NCBI GenBank assembly: GCA_039927975.1
Contig: JBDSTZ010000412.1
Coordinates: 1-6,775, forward strand
Source: JBDSTZ01 sp039927975
GTDB taxonomy: Bacteria; Pseudomonadota; Gammaproteobacteria; Burkholderiales; Burkholderiaceae_D
Direction: 5' to 3'
DNA: 6,775 nucleotides
The notes below the pieces were generated by a model. The model worked only from the letters and a program-made list of their open reading frames with translations. It had not been told where the DNA came from and did not search any database. The translations under genes and the position numbers were made by a program. Of the stretch, positions 1-6,117 are shown piece by piece (position 1 is the first letter of the stretch; each line of letters starts with the position of its first letter).

Positions 1-146
1 ATTGGGGAGGACGCCGCCTTGGCGCGGCAAACGCGGCGCCGGCGGCGGCGCGCGATGCGCCGTCACGCGAACTGCGCCGCGGTCGATGTCTCGCCGCGCT
101 GTGGGCGCCGCGAGGACTAGCTCGAAACTATATCGGAAAATCAATT

Positions 147-269
147 TGTACCATTTTACTTTGCACGGAGGAAACTTTTATCGCGCCCCTTCCGGCGTCG
201 CGAACGTTGTAAAAATGAATACCATCCTCTTCAATTGTGGAATTTAGACAACCTTTCGGTGTACCATTT
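147..269. repeat. Pair of 10-bp direct repeats (TGTACCATTT) upstream of the patatin gene
   Basis: TGTACCATTT occurs at 147-156 and again at 260-269, and a shorter TACCAT match lies at 220-225. All are within the AT-rich stretch before the start codon at 302. They could be half-sites for a regulator, but the spacings (71 and 42 nt between TACCAT cores) are not obviously helical-phase related. Chance in AT-rich DNA is possible. Confidence 0.25.
207..235 (+). promoter_or_regulatory. Weak candidate sigma70 promoter for the patatin gene
   Basis: TTGTAA (207-212) and TTCAAT (230-235) each match 4 of 6 consensus bases and are separated by 17 nt. A start site near 242 would give a leader of about 60 nt before the ATG at 302. 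The AT-rich setting supports a promoter somewhere in 120-290; this exact pair is the best spaced I found but is weak. Confidence 0.22.
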
Positions 270-301
270 CCGCTCAACAATCCGCACGGGATAGAGCGCA
301 G

Positions 302-3300
302 ATGACGATCGAATTCAAACCGGGCGACCACGGCGACGCCGTGCGGGCCATCCAGCGCAAGCTGGCCGCGCTCGACGATGGCCGCGACCCTGCGCTGCGC
401 CTGTTCCGCAACTGCGTCAGCCAGGGTATCTACGACGTCGAGACCGAAAAGGCGGTGGCGGCTTTCCAGCGCCGCCACCACATCGCGCCGGCCAGCGGCG
501 TGTGCGACGAGGCCACCTGGCGCCTTCTCGACGAGCAGGCCGGCAGCGTGTTTGCCGAAGCCTGGCAGTTCGAGCTCGACGCCTTGCGCGGCGAGCGCGC
601 GCCCGAGCAGGTGCGCCCGGCCAGCGAGGCGGCGCTGATCGAGCGTGCGCACGGCGCCGGCCTGGCCGGGCTGGCATTTTCCGGCGGCGGCATCCGCAGC
701 GCCACCTTCAACCTCGGCATCCTGCAGGCGCTGGCCGAACTGGGCATGCTGCGCGACTTCGACTACCTGTCGACCGTCTCGGGCGGCGGCTACATCGGCG
801 CCTGGTTCTCCAAGTGGCTCAAGCGCCTCAAGGGCGACATCGACGCGATGGAAGCGGCGCTCACGCCGGGCGCCACCGGCGACGAGGTCAAGAAGGAAGC
901 CGAGGAGATCCGCTTTCTGCGCCAGTACAGCAACTACCTGACGCCGCGCGTGGGCTTCTTTAGCGCCGACACCTGGTCGGTGCTGACCACTTATGTGCGC
1001 AACACCATCCTCAACCTGAGCATCCTGGTGTCGCTGATGGCCGCCGTGCTGATCGTGCCGCGCGTGCTGGCGCGCTTCGTCCACGACTACCACCTGACCC
1101 CGGCCGCCGAGGTGTTCGGCGCGCACCTGTTTCCGGCGCGCGCCTCGGCCTTCAGCGCCACCGCGATCCTCGCGGTGATCTGGGCGGTGTTCTGGATCGC
1201 GGTCAGTATTTCGACGGTGCCCGACCGCACCCGCACGGTCTGGATTCGCGGCCAGAGCCAGGCTGCGGTGATCAGCGGGATCGTGCTGCCGCTGCTGCTG
1301 GCCGCCTTCACCGGCAGCGTGGCGCTGTGGGACGCGCGCTCGGCGATCGGCGCGGCCTGGAGCTTGCTGCGTGCCGATCCGGGCCTCGACAATCCGATCA
1401 TCGTCTGGCTGCTGGCGCCCGGCGTGGTGTACTTCCTGGTGTGGGTGTGCGGCTGGGCGCTGGCGCAGTACTACAACGCCGTGTCGGCACGCCGCAGGGC
1501 CGCGCGCGACGCCGCCAGGCCGGCCGACCTGCGCGTGCCGGCCGCGCCCTACACCGCGCGGCGCGCCCTCAAGGAAGGCGTCGGCCACCTGCTGTGCGCG
1601 GTCGTCGCGCTGGCCGCCGGCGTGGTGCTGGCGATCGTCACCACCGTCACGGTGGCCGGCTGGCAGCCGGGCGACAGCCTGCACTATCGCGGCGCCATCA
1701 TCCACCTGGTGGCGTTCGGCATGCCGGTGCTGCTGACCGTGTTCGGCGTGACGATGGTGCTGTCGGTCGGGCTGGTCGGCCGCATGTACCGCGACACCAG
1801 CCGCGAATGGTGGAGCCGGCAAGGCGCCTGGTGCGCCATCTTCGTGATCGGCTGGCTGGCGCTGGTGTCGGTGAGCCTGTACGCGCCGGCCGTCACCGCC
1901 TGGATGCAGGCCAAGGGCAGCGGCTGGGCCTCGGCCTTGCTGGGCAGCGCCTGGTTCGCCACCACGCTGGCCGGTGTGGCCGCCGGCAGCAGCGCGGCGA
2001 CCGGCGAGCGCGACTCCAAGCCGCGCTTCGAAATGGTGGCCGCCGCCGCGCCGTACGCGTTTTCGATCGGCGCCCTGTTCGCCGTCTCCAGCCTGGTGCA
2101 CTTCATGACCATGGGCAGCCCGGCCGAACTGGCCGCACTGGGTCCGCAGGCGACGATCGGCAATTTTTTTTACGTGTTCTACGAGCAGACCATCGCCGGC
2201 AGCTGGGCGGCGATGTGGAGCACCATGGCGGCGCTGGTGGCGCTCGGCAGCCTGATGGCCTGGCGCATCGACATCAATGAATTTTCGCTGCACATGATGT
2301 ACCGGAACCGGCTGGTGCGCGCCTACCTGGGCGCCAGCAATGTGCGGCGCCAGCCGCATCCCTTCACCGGTTTCGACCAGCGCGACGAGGTCCACATGGA
2401 CGAGCTGTTCGAGACCGAGGGGTCGGTGCAGCGTCCCTACCACCTGGTCAACACCACGCTCAACCTGTGCAATGGCGAGGAACTGGCGTGGCAAGCCCGC
2501 AAGGCGGCCGGCTTCACCTTCGCGCCGGGCTTTTGCGGCTTCGAGCTGCCGTGCATGGCCGCGCCGGGCGGCATCCGCATCGGCCAGGAATCGACCCGTG
2601 GCAGCTACCGCCGCACCCGCAGCTACCGCGTCGGTCCGCGTTCAGTCAACGACCAGGAAGCCGGAATCCGGCTCGGCACCGCGGTCGCCGTCTCGGGCGC
2701 GGCGGCCAGCCCCAACATGGGCTTCCACTCGTCGCCGCCGCTGGCGTTTTTAATGACGCTGTTTAATGTGCGGCTCGGGCGCTGGTTCATCAATCCGCGC
2801 CGCCGCCACACGCCCGGCGACTCCACCTCGCCCAAGCTCGGTCTGCGCTATCTGTTCGAGGAGCTGTTCGGCCTGTCCGACGCCAAGGCCAACTACGTCT
2901 ACCTGTCCGACGGCGGCCACTTCGAAAACCTCGGCGTGTATGAACTGGTGCGGCGGCGCTGCCGCCTGATTGTGGTGGTCGACGCCAGCGCCGACGGCAA
3001 GCTCGATTTCGACGACCTGGGCAACGCGATCCGCAAGTGCGGCACCGACCTGGGCGTGCCGATCGATATCGACGTCGGCAAGATCGACCTGTGCAAGGAT
3101 TCGCAGTTCAGCCGCGCGCACTGCGTGCAGGGCACGATCGAGTACGCCAAGGTCGATCCGGGCGCGCAGAGCGGCATCCTGCTCTACATTAAGCCATCGC
3201 TGCTGGGAACCGAATGCGCCGATGTGCTCAACTACCGCAAGACCAACAAGGCCTTCCCGCACCAGACCACGGCCGACCAGTGGTTCGACGAGACCCAGTT

Positions 3301-3484
3301 CGAGAGCTACCGCGCGCTCGGCTACCGGATCGGCATGCTGGCGCTCGAACGGGCCGCCGCCCAGGCCAGGAAACCCGAGGCCAAGGGCCACGATATCGAG
3401 AAGTTGTGCGAGCAGATCGAACTGCAGTGGGGCGCCGGCGCGACCATCGTCGACGGCAACCCGCTGCCGGACGGCGGGCGCTGA
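302..3484 (+). CDS. Patatin-like phospholipase membrane protein with N-terminal peptidoglycan-binding domain
   Basis: Predicted membrane-bound serine acyl hydrolase of the patatin/cPLA2-like group, 1060 residues. Residues about 5-78 resemble a PG_binding_1 domain (GDHGDAVRAIQRKL, then AVAAFQRRHH and ATWRLLDEQ). The catalytic part starts with the oxyanion loop SGGGIRS (127-133) and the nucleophile elbow STVSGGG (157-163), with Ser160 as nucleophile. The catalytic Asp is probably Asp870 in LSDGGHFENLGVYEL. A conserved-looking AVSGAAASPNMG segment (796-807) lies before it. Between them, residues about 234-655 hold roughly nine or ten hydrophobic membrane-spanning stretches (e.g. 234-253, 281-304, 320-342, 365-388, 427-452, 464-493, 510-530, 578-602, 632-653). 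No N-terminal signal peptide is visible. The ATG at 302 is chosen because the first domain begins directly after it; its ribosome-binding site is weak (AGAG at 293-296). The gene stands alone on this strand. Family assignment is firm; substrate (phospholipid or other acyl ester) and physiological role are unknown. Confidence 0.9.
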   Translation: MTIEFKPGDHGDAVRAIQRKLAALDDGRDPALRLFRNCVSQGIYDVETEKAVAAFQRRHHIAPASGVCDEATWRLLDEQAGSVFAEAWQFELDALRGERAPEQVRPASEAALIERAHGAGLAGLAFSGGGIRSATFNLGILQALAELGMLRDFDYLSTVSGGGYIGAWFSKWLKRLKGDIDAMEAALTPGATGDEVKKEAEEIRFLRQYSNYLTPRVGFFSADTWSVLTTYVRNTILNLSILVSLMAAVLIVPRVLARFVHDYHLTPAAEVFGAHLFPARASAFSATAILAVIWAVFWIAVSISTVPDRTRTVWIRGQSQAAVISGIVLPLLLAAFTGSVALWDARSAIGAAWSLLRADPGLDNPIIVWLLAPGVVYFLVWVCGWALAQYYNAVSARRRAARDAARPADLRVPAAPYTARRALKEGVGHLLCAVVALAAGVVLAIVTTVTVAGWQPGDSLHYRGAIIHLVAFGMPVLLTVFGVTMVLSVGLVGRMYRDTSREWWSRQGAWCAIFVIGWLALVSVSLYAPAVTAWMQAKGSGWASALLGSAWFATTLAGVAAGSSAATGERDSKPRFEMVAAAAPYAFSIGALFAVSSLVHFMTMGSPAELAALGPQATIGNFFYVFYEQTIAGSWAAMWSTMAALVALGSLMAWRIDINEFSLHMMYRNRLVRAYLGASNVRRQPHPFTGFDQRDEVHMDELFETEGSVQRPYHLVNTTLNLCNGEELAWQARKAAGFTFAPGFCGFELPCMAAPGGIRIGQESTRGSYRRTRSYRVGPRSVNDQEAGIRLGTAVAVSGAAASPNMGFHSSPPLAFLMTLFNVRLGRWFINPRRRHTPGDSTSPKLGLRYLFEELFGLSDAKANYVYLSDGGHFENLGVYELVRRRCRLIVVVDASADGKLDFDDLGNAIRKCGTDLGVPIDIDVGKIDLCKDSQFSRAHCVQGTIEYAKVDPGAQSGILLYIKPSLLGTECADVLNYRKTNKAFPHQTTADQWFDETQFESYRALGYRIGMLALERAAAQARKPEAKGHDIEKLCEQIELQWGAGATIVDGNPLPDGGR

Positions 3485-3485
3485 G

Positions 3486-3504
3486 CGGCGCTTGCAAGCG
3501 GCCG
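3486..3504. terminator. Possible bidirectional terminator hairpin between convergent genes
   Basis: The 24-nt gap between the stops of the patatin gene and rfaE2 contains the perfect palindrome CGCTTGCAAGCG (3489-3500). CGG (3486-3488) and CCG (3502-3504) extend the stem by 3 bp past a one-base bulge. Position between convergent genes fits a shared terminator, but neither strand has a clear U-tract after it, so function is uncertain. Confidence 0.35.
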
Positions 3505-3508
3505 GAGT

Positions 3509-4003
3509 TCAGGCGCCGGCGCGCACCTTGGTGAGCAGCTTGGTGGTCGAGCGGTCGTGGGCGAAATCGATCGCCACGGCCTGGCCGCCGTAGGCCAGCA
3601 CGGCCTGCCCTTCCGGGATCGCGGCCATGTCGTAGTCGCCGCCCTTGGCGTAGATCTCGGGGCGCGCTTCGAGCACCACTTCGAGCGCGGTGTCCTCGTC
3701 AAAGTCCACCACCAGGCTGACCGATTCGAGCGCGGCCAGCACCGCCATGCGGTCCTGCGCCGTGTTGAGCGGACGGTCGTCGCCCTTGCCCAGGCGCTTG
3801 ACGGAAGCGTCGGTGTTGGCCGCCACCACCAGCGAGGCGCCAAGCGCGCGCGCCTGCGCCAGGTAGGTGACGTGGCCGCGATGGAGGATGTCGAACACGC
3901 CGTTGGTCAGCACCACCGGCTTGGGAAGGGCGGCGACGCGTTGGCGCAGTTCGTCGCGGGAGCACAGCTTGTTTTCAAAATCGGGCATGGAATGAGTCTT
4001 CAT
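3509..4003 (-). CDS. rfaE2: D-glycero-beta-D-manno-heptose 1-phosphate adenylyltransferase (RfaE2)
   Basis: Cytoplasmic nucleotidyltransferase that transfers AMP from ATP to heptose 1-phosphate in the ADP-heptose pathway, supplying LPS inner-core heptose. The 164-residue protein matches the adenylyltransferase half of HldE, here as the stand-alone form. Visible motifs are the nucleotide-binding TNGVFDILHRGH (33-44, with the HxGH signature), NTDASVKRLGKGDDRPLN (63-80), KGGDY (120-124) and the C-terminal RSTTKLL (151-157). The separate kinase (RfaE1/HldA) is not in the window. The gene lies 21 nt downstream of the halogenase on the same strand, so read-through transcription is likely. The start is uncertain: the ATG at 4003 is preceded by a run of seven Ts and no Shine-Dalgarno, and an ATG five codons later (3988, giving MPDFENKLC) is an equally good start by family comparison. 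Neither has a strong ribosome-binding site. Confidence 0.93.
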   Translation of the reverse strand: MKTHSMPDFENKLCSRDELRQRVAALPKPVVLTNGVFDILHRGHVTYLAQARALGASLVVAANTDASVKRLGKGDDRPLNTAQDRMAVLAALESVSLVVDFDEDTALEVVLEARPEIYAKGGDYDMAAIPEGQAVLAYGGQAVAIDFAHDRSTTKLLTKVRAGA

Positions 4004-4024
4004 TAAAAAAATCAGGGTGGCGGA

Positions 4025-5509
4025 CTACCTGGCCAGCACGCTGCGCAGGAAGGCGTCGTGGGTGGGCATGCCGGCCACATAGGCGGCGATGTTGGCGTGC
4101 CGCTCGCGCAGGGCGCGCACAGCTTCCTCGCGCGGCACCTCGTTGATCACCGGGTCGGTGCGCTCAGGCCAGTTGCCCATGCCGGCGTGGATCGCCAGCC
4201 AGCTGGCGGCCTCGAACCCTTCTTCCGGATACATATTGAGCGCGCCGGTATGGCGCCAAGCGTGCATCTTGAAGGCCAGCGTCTCGGGCAGCTCCATGCT
4301 GGCCACGTCGCGCCACAACTGGCTGTCGCGCCGCTCGGTGAGGCAGTAGTGCAGGATAATGAAGTCGCGGATCCGCGCGAACGCGTTGACCATGCCCCGG
4401 TTGTAGGCGGCGACGGCGGCGGCGTCGGGCTGGGCCGCCGCGCGCAGCTGCTCGATCAATTTGGCGACGCCGCGCTGGATCAACAGGATGCTGGTCGATT
4501 CAAGCGGCTCGAGGAAGCCCGACGACAAGCCCACCGCGACCACGTTGTTGACCCAGAAGCGCTCGCGGTGGCCGGTGGTAAAGCGCAGCAGGCGCGGTTC
4601 GGCCAGCGCGGGGCCGTCCAGCTGTTCAAGCAACTGGGCGCGCGCGCGCTCCTCGTCGATATAGCGGGTGGAGAACACGTGGCCGTTGCCGACCCGGTTA
4701 CTGAGCGGAATGCGCCAGGCCCAACCGCCTTCAAGCGCGGTGGCGACCGTGTGCGGCGTGAGCTCCGGTCCAGTCGGTTCGCTCGGCACGGCCCAGGCCC
4801 GGTCGACCGGCAGCCAGCGGCTGAAATCGACAAAGGGTTCTTCCAGCGTGCGGCCCAGCAGCAGGGAAGCGAAGCCCGAGCAGTCGACGAACAGGTCGCC
4901 GGCCACCACGCGGCCGTCTTCGAGCTTGAGCTCGTCGACGCCGCCGTCGGCGCGCCGCCCGACTTCGACGATGCGCCCTTCGGTGCGCCGCACGCCGCGC
5001 CGCAGGGCGATGGTGCGCAGGAAGCCGGCGTACTGGGAGGCGTCGAAGTGGTAGGCGTAGTTATAGAGATTGCTTTGTTCCGGCGGCTGCGTCATGAAGC
5101 GGCCTTGGCTGGCCATCACACTCGGCAGGCACTGCTCGCTCAGCGGGCCCATGGCCGGGTCGTTGATGCGGAGGTACTGGGCCCACAGGGCCGCGGGGCC
5201 GGCCAGGTCGGCGAAATCGCCGAAGGTGTGGAAAAAGCGGTGGCCCTGGGCGCGCCAGTTGCGAAACTCGATGCCCAGCTTGAAGGTGCCGTTGGTAGCG
5301 CGCAGGAACTCGGCTTCGTCGATGCCGACCAGCTTGTGAAATTCGCGGATGGTGGGAAAGGTCGCCTCGCCGACGCCGACAATGCCGATCTCTTCCGATT
5401 CGACCAGCTCCACTTTGCTGCCGGGCATGGTCGCCGCCAACATCGTCGCCGTCATCCAGCCGGCCGTGCCGCCGCCAACCACCACGATGCGTTTATAAGC
5501 TGTTTGCAA
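4025..5509 (-). CDS. Flavin-dependent tryptophan halogenase family protein (TTG start)
   Basis: Predicted FADH2-dependent halogenase that uses O2 and chloride or bromide to halogenate an aromatic, probably indole-like, substrate; the true substrate is unknown. Residues are numbered from the TTG start (494 aa). They show the FAD-binding GGGTAGW (12-18), VES (36-38) and GVGEATFP (45-52). NGTFKLGIEF carries Lys77, aligning with the catalytic Lys79 of PrnA/RebH. The halogenase signature WAWRIP spans 263-268. FLEPLEST (332-339) includes Glu337, matching PrnA Glu346. The key catalytic residues are therefore intact. The TTG at 5509 is preferred because AGGAG sits 7 nt upstream and the homologous part of the protein begins immediately after it. 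The frame extends to an ATG at 5596 (523 aa), but those extra 29 residues look non-homologous and the ATG overlaps a likely -10 box. No flavin reductase, NRPS or PKS gene is nearby. Confidence 0.9.
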   Translation of the reverse strand: MQTAYKRIVVVGGGTAGWMTATMLAATMPGSKVELVESEEIGIVGVGEATFPTIREFHKLVGIDEAEFLRATNGTFKLGIEFRNWRAQGHRFFHTFGDFADLAGPAALWAQYLRINDPAMGPLSEQCLPSVMASQGRFMTQPPEQSNLYNYAYHFDASQYAGFLRTIALRRGVRRTEGRIVEVGRRADGGVDELKLEDGRVVAGDLFVDCSGFASLLLGRTLEEPFVDFSRWLPVDRAWAVPSEPTGPELTPHTVATALEGGWAWRIPLSNRVGNGHVFSTRYIDEERARAQLLEQLDGPALAEPRLLRFTTGHRERFWVNNVVAVGLSSGFLEPLESTSILLIQRGVAKLIEQLRAAAQPDAAAVAAYNRGMVNAFARIRDFIILHYCLTERRDSQLWRDVASMELPETLAFKMHAWRHTGALNMYPEEGFEAASWLAIHAGMGNWPERTDPVINEVPREEAVRALRERHANIAAYVAGMPTHDAFLRSVLAR

Positions 5510-5521
5510 TGCCTGTCTCCT
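5510..5521 (-). promoter_or_regulatory. Strong ribosome-binding site deciding the TTG start of the halogenase
   Basis: On the minus strand AGGAG (5521-5517) followed by a 7-nt spacer precedes TTG (5509-5507). This is near-ideal Shine-Dalgarno geometry, and the coding sequence after it reads directly into the FAD-binding fold. No comparable site precedes the ATG at 5596. Confidence 0.7.
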
Positions 5522-5594
5522 AGAAATGCTGGTTGCCGTCTTGTCGGTCGCGCGCGCCGGCCCAGTCCCGTTGTGCTGCTTGCACGAGCGAACC

Positions 5595-5624
5595 ATTATG
5601 CATTGCCCATGGAAGGCTGGGCAA
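5595..5624 (-). promoter_or_regulatory. Candidate sigma70 promoter of the halogenase (and possibly rfaE2)
   Basis: On the minus strand TTGCCC (5624-5619, 4 of 6 consensus bases) and CATAAT (5600-5595, 5 of 6) are separated by 18 nt. Transcription would begin near 5588, leaving a leader of about 80 nt before the TTG start. The -10 box overlaps the upstream ATG at 5596, which would then not be in the mRNA. Prediction by eye only. Confidence 0.4.
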
Positions 5625-5727
5625 ATTGGCTTGTGCCGCCAGCGGCCAGCGCCGCCCGGTCCGGCCGTGTTGTAGCGACGTTACAGCGCCAAGGCGATGT
5701 CATTCGCACAGCGGACGGGTTTTTCAA

Positions 5728-5746
5728 GGCAAGCGATCAGCTTGCC
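5728..5746 (-). terminator. Hairpin over the stop codon of the DUF3717-like gene
   Basis: Perfect 7-bp inverted repeat GGCAAGC (5728-5734) and GCTTGCC (5740-5746) with a 5-nt loop that contains part of the TGA stop codon (5737-5739). On the minus strand it is followed by TTGAAAAA rather than a U-tract, so it may be an mRNA 3'-end stabiliser or weak terminator separating this gene from the halogenase. Confidence 0.4.
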
Positions 5747-5970
5747 GGGGATGTTTGCAGGTGGAAAGCGCGCCAGCCCTGCACAAGCTGGCGCGCGCTG
5801 CTGTTTAACTGTTCGAGCGCGATCGTGTCGGCGCCGCGAAAAATCATCAGCGCGTAGATGGTGGCGAGGATCTTCACTTCGGGCGAGAGTGCCATTTCGG
5901 TGCCGTGCGCGGGACATTGCTCACGCCAGTAGTTGATGGCCGATTCGAGTTCGTGCAGGTGCAGGTCCAT
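5737..5970 (-). CDS. Small DUF3717-like hypothetical protein
   Basis: A 77-residue protein of unknown function. Its layout (LHELESAINYWREQCP near the start, then LSPEVKILATIYALMIF at 28-44 and a C-terminal QLVQGWRAF) resembles my recollection of the DUF3717 family, short proteins common in Burkholderiales. That assignment is from memory and tentative. It appears soluble: the hydrophobic segment around 34-44 is too short for a membrane span, and there is no signal peptide. The start at 5970 is well supported by AGGAG six nt upstream. It lies 150 nt downstream of pilU on the same strand and 227 nt upstream of the halogenase TTG, with hairpins at its 3' end, so it may be an independent unit. The last 25 codons contain two inverted repeats. 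Confidence 0.75.
   Translation of the reverse strand: MDLHLHELESAINYWREQCPAHGTEMALSPEVKILATIYALMIFRGADTIALEQLNSSARQLVQGWRAFHLQTSPAS
5768..5796 (-). terminator. Perfect 10-bp GC-rich hairpin inside the DUF3717-like gene
   Basis: GCGCGCCAGC (5768-5777) and GCTGGCGCGC (5787-5796) are perfect inverted repeats with a 9-nt loop. On the minus strand the stem is followed by TTTCC, so it looks like a weak intrinsic terminator, yet it lies about ten codons before the stop codon. It could be a coincidence of GC-rich coding sequence, an attenuator or an mRNA stability element. Confidence 0.35.
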
Positions 5971-6066
5971 CGCTCACTCCTCGCTCGCCCGTTACCGTTA
6001 TCGCTGACGTCACGGTCTCTGCATCCCAAAAGAAGCGGACCGCCATTGACGCATGGATGGCATGGA

Positions 6067-6117
6067 TTCCCGCCTGCGCGGGAACGACGGATCGATCGCC
6101 CGCGCGGGAACGACGGA
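6067..6117. repeat. REP-like palindromic element downstream of pilU
   Basis: TTCCCGCCTGCGCGGGAA (6067-6084) is a perfect 7-bp stem with a CTGC loop. A second, shorter palindrome CCCGCGCGGG lies at 6099-6108. Each is followed by the same bases, so GCGCGGGAACGACGGA occurs at 6076-6091 and 6102-6117 (26-nt period). The first unit resembles the widespread proteobacterial TTCCCGC-GCAG-GCGGGAA dispersed repeat. It begins directly after the pilU stop on the minus strand, so it may form the 3' end of pilU mRNA. The rest of the 5971-6120 gap holds only a short near-tandem GCATGGAT duplication (6051-6067) and the ribosome-binding site of the small gene. Confidence 0.6.

Larger units (their letters stand above)
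1..301. other. Left-edge flank and AT-rich upstream region of the patatin gene
   Basis: No complete gene is convincing here. Positions 1-120 are very GC-rich. Read in plus frame 1 they stay open to a TAG at 118-120, with G or C at nearly every third position and an Arg-rich translation. This could be the last 39 codons of a gene entering from the left, but the complementary strand is also open and I recognise no family. From about 120 to 300 the base composition changes abruptly to AT-rich, as expected for a promoter region feeding the gene at 302. A GGAGG at 167-171 has no start codon at useful distance. A 10-codon ORF (ATG 215 to TAG 247, MNTILFNCGI) has no ribosome-binding site and is probably chance. 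Confidence 0.5.

Noticed and set aside
167..171. GGAGG, a good Shine-Dalgarno sequence
   Set aside because: No ATG, GTG or TTG lies 5-12 nt downstream; the next ATG is over 40 nt away.
2..247. 81-codon plus-strand open frame at the left edge
   Set aside because: It spans the composition break from GC-rich to AT-rich, has no ribosome-binding site and no recognisable features; a non-coding leader is more likely.
1327..2280. 317-codon plus-strand frame inside the patatin gene
   Set aside because: Arg/Gly-rich out-of-frame shadow; the main frame here encodes well-formed membrane spans.
128..2494. 788-codon open frame on the minus strand opposite the patatin gene
   Set aside because: Long antisense frames are expected opposite GC-rich genes. 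The translation is rich in His, Arg, Gly and Ala with no recognisable domain, while the opposite strand encodes clear motifs.
5510..5596. 29-residue N-terminal extension of the halogenase from ATG 5596
   Set aside because: No ribosome-binding site, overlaps a likely -10 element, and the family fold begins right after the TTG at 5509, which has AGGAG at ideal spacing.
4058..5857. 599-codon plus-strand open frame opposite the halogenase
   Set aside because: Low-complexity translation with no family motifs; the minus strand carries the FAD-binding and halogenase signatures. It also runs across the DUF3717-like gene and hairpins.
6005..6012. TGACGTCA, a perfect 8-bp palindrome upstream of the small gene
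   Set aside because: Single site, resembles a eukaryotic CRE by chance; no bacterial regulator is suggested by the surrounding sequence.
6067..6117. Repeat spacing reminiscent of a CRISPR array
   Set aside because: Only two units, a 26-nt period with 10-nt intervals, and no cas genes; fits a REP-like element instead.
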